Shown piece by piece: positions 6,897-10,657 of a stretch of 10,657 nucleotides of DNA. The DNA lies in NCBI GenBank assembly GCA_021821225.1, contig JAKACR010000071.1, positions 1 to 10,657 of the forward strand. The letters are read 5' to 3'. This DNA is from Bacillota bacterium (GTDB lineage: Bacteria; Bacillota; Bacilli; Alicyclobacillales; SLC66). The position numbers and the translations under genes were made by a program. The notes below the pieces were generated by a model that had not been told where the DNA came from, did no database searches, and saw nothing but the letters and a program-made list of their open reading frames with translations. Positions within the stretch are counted from its first letter, which is position 1; the number at the start of each line of letters is the position of its first letter.

Positions 6897-7066
6897 GATG
6901 AATTCTCCCTTCAAGCTCCGCTATCTTGAAAATATGGATCAGGTGCTAACCGTCGCTCTGCCCTTTGCCCGGACATCGCTATCGCTAAACTCGCCGGGTA
7001 TAGGGCAGGGCATCGTCCCATCACATGTTCATTCTGCTGATGGCGGCGCGTCAGCGCCATGGAGGT
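6897..7066. other. Intergenic region between the pyrophosphatase homologue and moxR, with two inverted repeats
   Basis: On the - strand, a hairpin follows the pyrophosphatase stop codon within a few bases: GGCGC/GCGCC at 7045-7049 and 7054-7058, or alternatively ATGGCG/CGCCAT at 7040-7045 and 7055-7060. It has no T-tract, so it is at best a weak terminator. Nearer moxR, TGCCCTttgCCCGG (6959-6972) pairs with CCGGGtatAGGGCA (6994-7007), 11 paired bases with a symmetric 3-base internal loop, and may be an operator or leader structure. No convincing promoter boxes were found, although moxR probably has one here. Confidence 0.4.
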
Positions 7067-7567
7067 CTATCTTAAATCCGCCATCTTCCGCCGAGTTTCA
7101 GATTTGCGAAGGATCTTCTTCGCATAATCCGCCTCTTCCCAGCCATGAATGACCGCCGACCGGTCTTCGATATTCCTGGACATTTCAATAAAGTGTACGA
7201 TCTCATCCAGTTGGTGTCGCGGGAGGTCTTTCAGTGCGTGCACATGCGAAAAGTGCGCGTCTCTGACCGGAACGGCCAGCAGTTTGCCATTTTGTCCGTG
7301 TTCGTCCGTCATGCGCAACAACCCGACCACTCTGCATTCGATGATGCATCCGGGGAAGGTGGGATGGGTGACAAGGCACATGATGTCCAACGGGTTGCCG
7401 TCTTGCTCCATTGTATCAGGTACAAAACCATACTCAACAGGAGAATGGACCGTCGAGTGCAGCACGCGATTCAGGCTGAAATTTCCTGTCTCTCTATCTA
7501 TTTCATATTGGTTATAGCTTCCTTTGGGGATCTTGACGATTTCGGGGACGATCCATTCTGTTGCCAT
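7067..7567 (-). CDS. ppa: Family I inorganic pyrophosphatase homologue with altered active site
   Basis: The 166-residue protein starts at ATG 7567 (MATEWIVPEI); GGAAGGA lies about 11 bases upstream, a slightly long gap. The fold is clear: IPKGS-x-x-QYEIDRETG, SPVEYGFVP, DGNPLD, TFPGC, MTDEHGQNGKLLAVP, and a C-terminal GWE. Compared by hand with the E. coli enzyme, it keeps E31, R43, Y55, D65, D70, D97, E98 and K104, but has K for E20, Q for K29, S for Y51, N for D67, N for D102, S for Y141 and R for K142. Several of these bind metal or phosphate, and D67 is catalytic, so activity may be low, altered or absent. Family I enzymes hydrolyse pyrophosphate to two phosphates in the cytoplasm. It lies downstream of a fused paralogue, separated by palindrome A2. 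I am sure of the family, not of the activity. Confidence 0.88.
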   Translation of the reverse strand: MATEWIVPEIVKIPKGSYNQYEIDRETGNFSLNRVLHSTVHSPVEYGFVPDTMEQDGNPLDIMCLVTHPTFPGCIIECRVVGLLRMTDEHGQNGKLLAVPVRDAHFSHVHALKDLPRHQLDEIVHFIEMSRNIEDRSAVIHGWEEADYAKKILRKSETRRKMADLR

Positions 7568-7618
7568 CTTTACAGCATTCCTTCCGGTTCCGTGATGTGC
7601 GTTCTTGTTTGTCTGTAA

Positions 7619-7708
7619 ATGGGATAACATCCACTACACACTTGGCTTATCCCATGTCCCATTGCGCTGTGTGGGTCTTACCTGCCCTCTTTTTGAACAG
7701 ACTCTTAC
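7619..7708. repeat. Palindromic repeat A, copy 2
   Basis: The sequence aligns without gaps to repeat A1 (offset 7610), about 73 of 90 identical. The hairpin core is ATGGGATAA at 7619-7627 pairing with TTATCCCAT at 7647-7655; the outermost GGGGAC of copy 1 is missing on the left while the right arm still ends GTCCC. The tail with GTGGGTC and CCTGCCCTCTTTTTGAA is the best conserved part. It lies in the 163-base gap between the two pyrophosphatase-like genes. On their coding strand it would be transcribed as part of the intergenic RNA. Confidence 0.8.
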
Positions 7709-7730
7709 GATTCCTTTTTTAGACGATATT

Positions 7731-8486
7731 CTATGGAATCCCATAATCCTGATAGCGTGCCAAGGCTTCTTTGATCAGCCGCCGGCCAGCGTCTGCGCGC
7801 TCCCACCCTTTCATCGTGAATGCGTGATGGTCCGCGGAGCGGTCGGCGGCAAAATAATGCGCGATTTTGCGCAGGGTGTGATGCGGCACGTCGGTCAGGT
7901 CATACACATCATCATAATTGGAGTCGACCGTGGAAACGCCCAGCAGTTTCTCGTCGGGGTCCGCATCGTCCGCAGTTTTCAACAGTCCCACAACGCGGCA
8001 GGCGATCTCGCATCCCGGGAAAGTGGGGGTGCTCTGCAGGATGACGATGCGGAGCGGCTCCCCGTCCGGATCGGCCGTCGCGGGAATGTAGCCGATTTCA
8101 AACGGGCAACGGGAGGGGAAAGGCAGTGCGCGATACAGTGTGAAGGCGTTGTACCGCCTATTGTAGCGGTACACATTCTGGCTGTGCTTTGGTGTCTCCA
8201 CGACAGCCGTTGCGAAGACGGCTGGTTCCGCCGGACCGGTCCTCTCCAGTTTGCGGATGGAACACTCGACGACTCCCTGGTCTGTCACGCCCGTCACCCG
8301 CACCTGGATGTGCGTCCCCGTGTTCAAGAGGACCGAGGGGTGTTCGACCTCAAACCAGGCGATCTCGGCAAGGGGAACGAAGCCGCGCCTGCCGTCGATA
8401 TCGATCCACGCGCCTCTGTGATCGAGTGCCTGGACCTTTGCCTGCACAATTTCTCCGATGTGGAGCGGCTGTCTATGATCCGTCAC
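7731..8486 (-). CDS. S1 RNA-binding domain fused to a degenerate pyrophosphatase-like domain
   Basis: The protein has 251 residues. The GTG at 8486 is chosen because AAGGGGGAG ends 5 bases upstream; an ATG at 8507 lacks a ribosome binding site, and longer frames run into repeat B2. Residues 8-81 form an S1 domain: IGEIVQAKV, RGAWIDIDGRRGFVPLAEI, IQVRVTGV and a final beta strand VVECSIRKLE. Residues about 104-245 match family I pyrophosphatase, most clearly TFPGCEIACRVVGLLK and the GWERAD end, and resemble the next gene. By E. coli numbering it keeps R43, D65, D97, D102 and K104, but has V for K29, R for E31, C for Y51, I for Y55, E for D67, R for D70, D for Y141 and R for K142. It is therefore probably not a pyrophosphatase. 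A role in RNA or nucleotide binding is a guess from the S1 domain. Confidence 0.85.
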   Translation of the reverse strand: MTDHRQPLHIGEIVQAKVQALDHRGAWIDIDGRRGFVPLAEIAWFEVEHPSVLLNTGTHIQVRVTGVTDQGVVECSIRKLERTGPAEPAVFATAVVETPKHSQNVYRYNRRYNAFTLYRALPFPSRCPFEIGYIPATADPDGEPLRIVILQSTPTFPGCEIACRVVGLLKTADDADPDEKLLGVSTVDSNYDDVYDLTDVPHHTLRKIAHYFAADRSADHHAFTMKGWERADAGRRLIKEALARYQDYGIP

Positions 8487-8510
8487 GGAGACTCCCCCTT
8501 CTTCCATCTC

Positions 8511-8632
8511 GGGGACAAGTGATAAAGTCTGCACAGCAGGCGCCTCTATCCTACATATCGTGTTTGAGGCCTTAGTCAAACACGATATGTACTGTAACGC
8601 GCCTGCTGAAATTTGGTTTATCACATGTCCCC
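8511..8632. repeat. Palindromic repeat B, copy 2 (most complete)
   Basis: Three nested stems are seen. The outer is GGGGACAAGTGATAAA (8511-8526) with TTTATCACATGTCCCC (8617-8632), 15 of 16 paired. The middle is CAGCAGGCGC (8534-8543) with GCGCCTGCTG (8599-8608), 10 of 10. The inner pairs 8552-8567 with 8576-8591, 16 of 16, with loop GGCCTTAG. The element fills the gap between the hyfB stop codon (8650) and the S1 fusion gene start (8486). Its outer ends resemble the ends of repeat A1. It could fold as RNA on either strand or as single-stranded DNA; no T-tract follows, so it is not a simple terminator. Confidence 0.9.
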
Positions 8633-8649
8633 TAAAGCGGACGGCGGCT

Positions 8650-10657
8650 CTACGTCAACAGAGCCCATACGAGGAAAAGGAGCAGGACGAGCAGCATGAG
8701 CGCGACGTACGCCCACAGCCGCCCGTGCTGAATCCATTGCGTGCCGCGGCTCAGAAACTTGCGGGACCGGCGCAGCAGCGGACGGTATACGTCGCTTTCG
8801 AGCAGCGGCCGGACGCGTGCGGCCACCTCGATTTGCAGCGGCAGCACCGCGTCGCCCGCCGTGCGACGGCGGCGCAACTGGAAATGGATCAAGGCTGTCC
8901 AGTACATGCGAAACGGATTGGCGTAGGCGGTCGCCGTGTACTGGGCATGCTGCGCCTGGCGCGCCCGTCCACCGAGCCAGGGCAGCGTCTGGCGCCTGCG
9001 GTACGGCCCGCGCCGCAAGCTGCGCGAAACGGCGAATGCCAGGAAGGCGAACACGGCGAACCAAAACAGGACGTAGGTCGGCGAAATGGCGGCCACGCCT
9101 GCGCCGGGTTCGACGATGGCGCCTTGCATGGGCAGGAACGAAAACAGCCGCCCGCCCAAGGATACCAGGGGTTGATTGAGTGCGGGCTGGCGAAAGACGT
9201 CGGGGACGATGCTTTGAAACACATTGCGATAAGGAGGAAGATGGGCCGCCACGGTGCTGAGCGCGCCAAGCGCCGCCGTGGGAAAGAAGCCGTAGAGTGC
9301 CGACAGGAGCGCAAGGATCGTCATTCCCGCACCGGCCATCTTTGATGCCCGCAGTTCGGAAGCTTTGCGCGCGACGCCGTCTGTCCGTTCCTTGCCGAAA
9401 AAAAGGAACATGATCAGGCGGAGAAACGCGGTGAAGGCCATGGCGGCGCCCACCGCCGTGACTGCGCCGAGCAGCGCGAGGATCGCCTGTTCAAATCCCG
9501 ACAGATGCTGATAGGCCTGCAGCAGGGATTGGAAGATCAGCCATTCGGACACAAAGCCGCTGAACGGCGCGACCGCCGCCAGGGTCAGTCCGCCGACCAG
9601 GAAGGCGAGAGAAGAGTAAGGGAACGTCTTCCACAGACCGCCCAGCCGGTCCAATCGCAACCGCCCTGTTCTTCTGCTGATTTCTCCCGCAGTGAGAAAG
9701 CAGAGGGACTTGGCAAGTGAATGGGAGACCATCTGCACGAACAGGGCCGTCATCGCCACCGCGGCGAACCGGGATGACCCGGCGCGGGAAAAACTCATGG
9801 CCAGACCGAGCGCGACGATCATGAACCCGACATTTTCAATGCTGGAAAACGCCAGAATGCGGCGGATTCGTCCCTCAAATACTGCGTACAGCGCGCCGAA
9901 AAACACGCCGATGGCGCCGAGCCCGACCACGGCGACGCCCAGCGCTTCCGGCAACGGAAATGTGAACGCATAGACCCGCAGGATGCCAAACAGGCCGAGA
10001 TTCAAAAGCGCGCCGGCCAAGACCGCGTTCAGGTGCGGCGGCGTCTCGTTGTACGCGGACGGCATCCACAACTGCATGGGAACAACCCCGCTTTTCACGC
10101 CGAATCCGAACAGGGCGAGCAGGAAGATCACGCCGCGGACTGCCTCAGGCCGGTGCGCCAGGAAAGCGTGCATCGGGAGCAATTCCAGCGATCCGCCCGG
10201 TGTTGTCGCGAGCACAAAGGCGGCGACCAGCAGCAAAAACCCCAGTTCACTCGCGACCAGCGTGGTGAACGCTGCATAACGGACTCTTCTGCGCCAGTGG
10301 TCGACCAGCACGTAAGCGTAGGCGCACAGCGACATCGCTTCCCAGGCGATCAGCAGGGGCAAGCCGTTTTGCGCCGTCAGCAGGAAGCTGATGAAGACAT
10401 ACTGGGCGGCGGCGACGCTCATCAGCGTGCGGGAAGTGCCCGGCTGTCCGAAGCGCGCATGCCCGCTGGCGTAAAGAAAGGAGGCCGCGCCGATCAGGCC
10501 CATGATGAGAAACAACAGATCGCCGAGCGGATCGGCGGCAAATGTCCACGAACCAAAAAAACCGATGCCGGGAAGCGAAAAAATTTGCACCGTTGCACCG
10601 CTCACCATTCCGGCGAGACCGAAAACAAACTCACCGAAACAGGCGGCCGCCAGGAAA
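8650..10657 (-). CDS. hyfB: Hydrogenase-4 subunit B-like proton-translocating membrane protein, 5' end outside window
   Basis: The frame stays open to the window edge upstream of an internal ATG at 10608, so the start is missing; about 668 residues are visible, near the full length of HyfB. It belongs to the NuoL/MrpA antiporter-like family. Visible family marks include a helix with the conserved Glu (LLIAWEAMSLCAYAYVL), GFGVKSGVVPMQLWMPSAY with the conserved Lys, HLNAVLAGALLNLGLFGI, FSSIENVGFM, and HSLAKSLCFL with a second conserved Lys. The stretch FSGFVSEWLIFQSLL closely follows the HyfB/HycC type rather than NuoL. A long loop and a final membrane helix (VALMLLVLLLFLVWALL) close the protein. 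In hydrogenase-4-like or related complexes this subunit couples electron transfer to ion movement across the membrane. Other subunits would be expected upstream, beyond the window. Alternative: an Mrp or DabB-type subunit, less likely. Confidence 0.85.
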   Translation of the reverse strand, partial: FLAAACFGEFVFGLAGMVSGATVQIFSLPGIGFFGSWTFAADPLGDLLFLIMGLIGAASFLYASGHARFGQPGTSRTLMSVAAAQYVFISFLLTAQNGLPLLIAWEAMSLCAYAYVLVDHWRRRVRYAAFTTLVASELGFLLLVAAFVLATTPGGSLELLPMHAFLAHRPEAVRGVIFLLALFGFGVKSGVVPMQLWMPSAYNETPPHLNAVLAGALLNLGLFGILRVYAFTFPLPEALGVAVVGLGAIGVFFGALYAVFEGRIRRILAFSSIENVGFMIVALGLAMSFSRAGSSRFAAVAMTALFVQMVSHSLAKSLCFLTAGEISRRTGRLRLDRLGGLWKTFPYSSLAFLVGGLTLAAVAPFSGFVSEWLIFQSLLQAYQHLSGFEQAILALLGAVTAVGAAMAFTAFLRLIMFLFFGKERTDGVARKASELRASKMAGAGMTILALLSALYGFFPTAALGALSTVAAHLPPYRNVFQSIVPDVFRQPALNQPLVSLGGRLFSFLPMQGAIVEPGAGVAAISPTYVLFWFAVFAFLAFAVSRSLRRGPYRRRQTLPWLGGRARQAQHAQYTATAYANPFRMYWTALIHFQLRRRRTAGDAVLPLQIEVAARVRPLLESDVYRPLLRRSRKFLSRGTQWIQHGRLWAYVALMLLVLLLFLVWALLT

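Noticed and set aside
7040..7060. Intrinsic terminator after the pyrophosphatase homologue
   Set aside because: A GC-rich hairpin is present but no T-tract follows on the - strand, so it is noted only within the intergenic feature.
8487..8624. Longer N-terminus of the S1 fusion protein up to 8624
   Set aside because: The extra residues are translated from palindromic repeat B2, and the GTG at 8486 has a much better ribosome binding site.

Overview
The window looks like part of a moderately GC-rich Firmicutes chromosome, probably an Alicyclobacillaceae-type bacterium. This is an inference from the secreted stalk-domain protein, the AGGAGG-like ribosome binding sites, the DUF6062 protein and the MoxR/DUF58/DUF4129 set. 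No rRNA, tRNA, CRISPR array or intact transposase gene was seen.

Left part, + strand (1-3247): a palindromic repeat (A1) lies at the window edge. It is followed by an AT-rich stretch and a gene for a small secreted protein with two copies of a stalk-like module. A gap of about 290 bp then holds a candidate promoter and a perfect 26-bp hairpin, followed by a DUF6062 protein with two identical Cys/His modules and an MFS transporter.

Middle, - strand (3311-6896): a three-gene operon reads moxR-type AAA+ ATPase, DUF58 protein, DUF4129 membrane protein. The first two overlap by 4 bases (ATGA). The transglutaminase domain usually found with DUF4129 is absent. A palindromic repeat (B1) fills the junction between the DUF58 and DUF4129 genes and encodes the last 19 residues and the stop codon of the DUF58 protein.

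Right part, - strand (7067-10657): in transcription order there is a hydrogenase-4 subunit B-like membrane protein (5' end outside the window), an S1 RNA-binding domain fused to a pyrophosphatase-like domain, and a stand-alone family I pyrophosphatase homologue. Both pyrophosphatase domains have lost several active-site residues, the fused one far more. Palindrome B2 lies between hyfB and the S1 fusion gene, and palindrome A2 between the two pyrophosphatase-like genes.

The least ordinary content is (1) the S1-pseudo-pyrophosphatase fusion beside a second degenerate paralogue, and (2) two families of palindromic repeats with a common terminal sequence near GGGGACATGKGATAAA. The B pair keeps its hairpin through compensatory base changes, and one copy has been taken into a reading frame. 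No enzyme that could mobilise these repeats is in the window.
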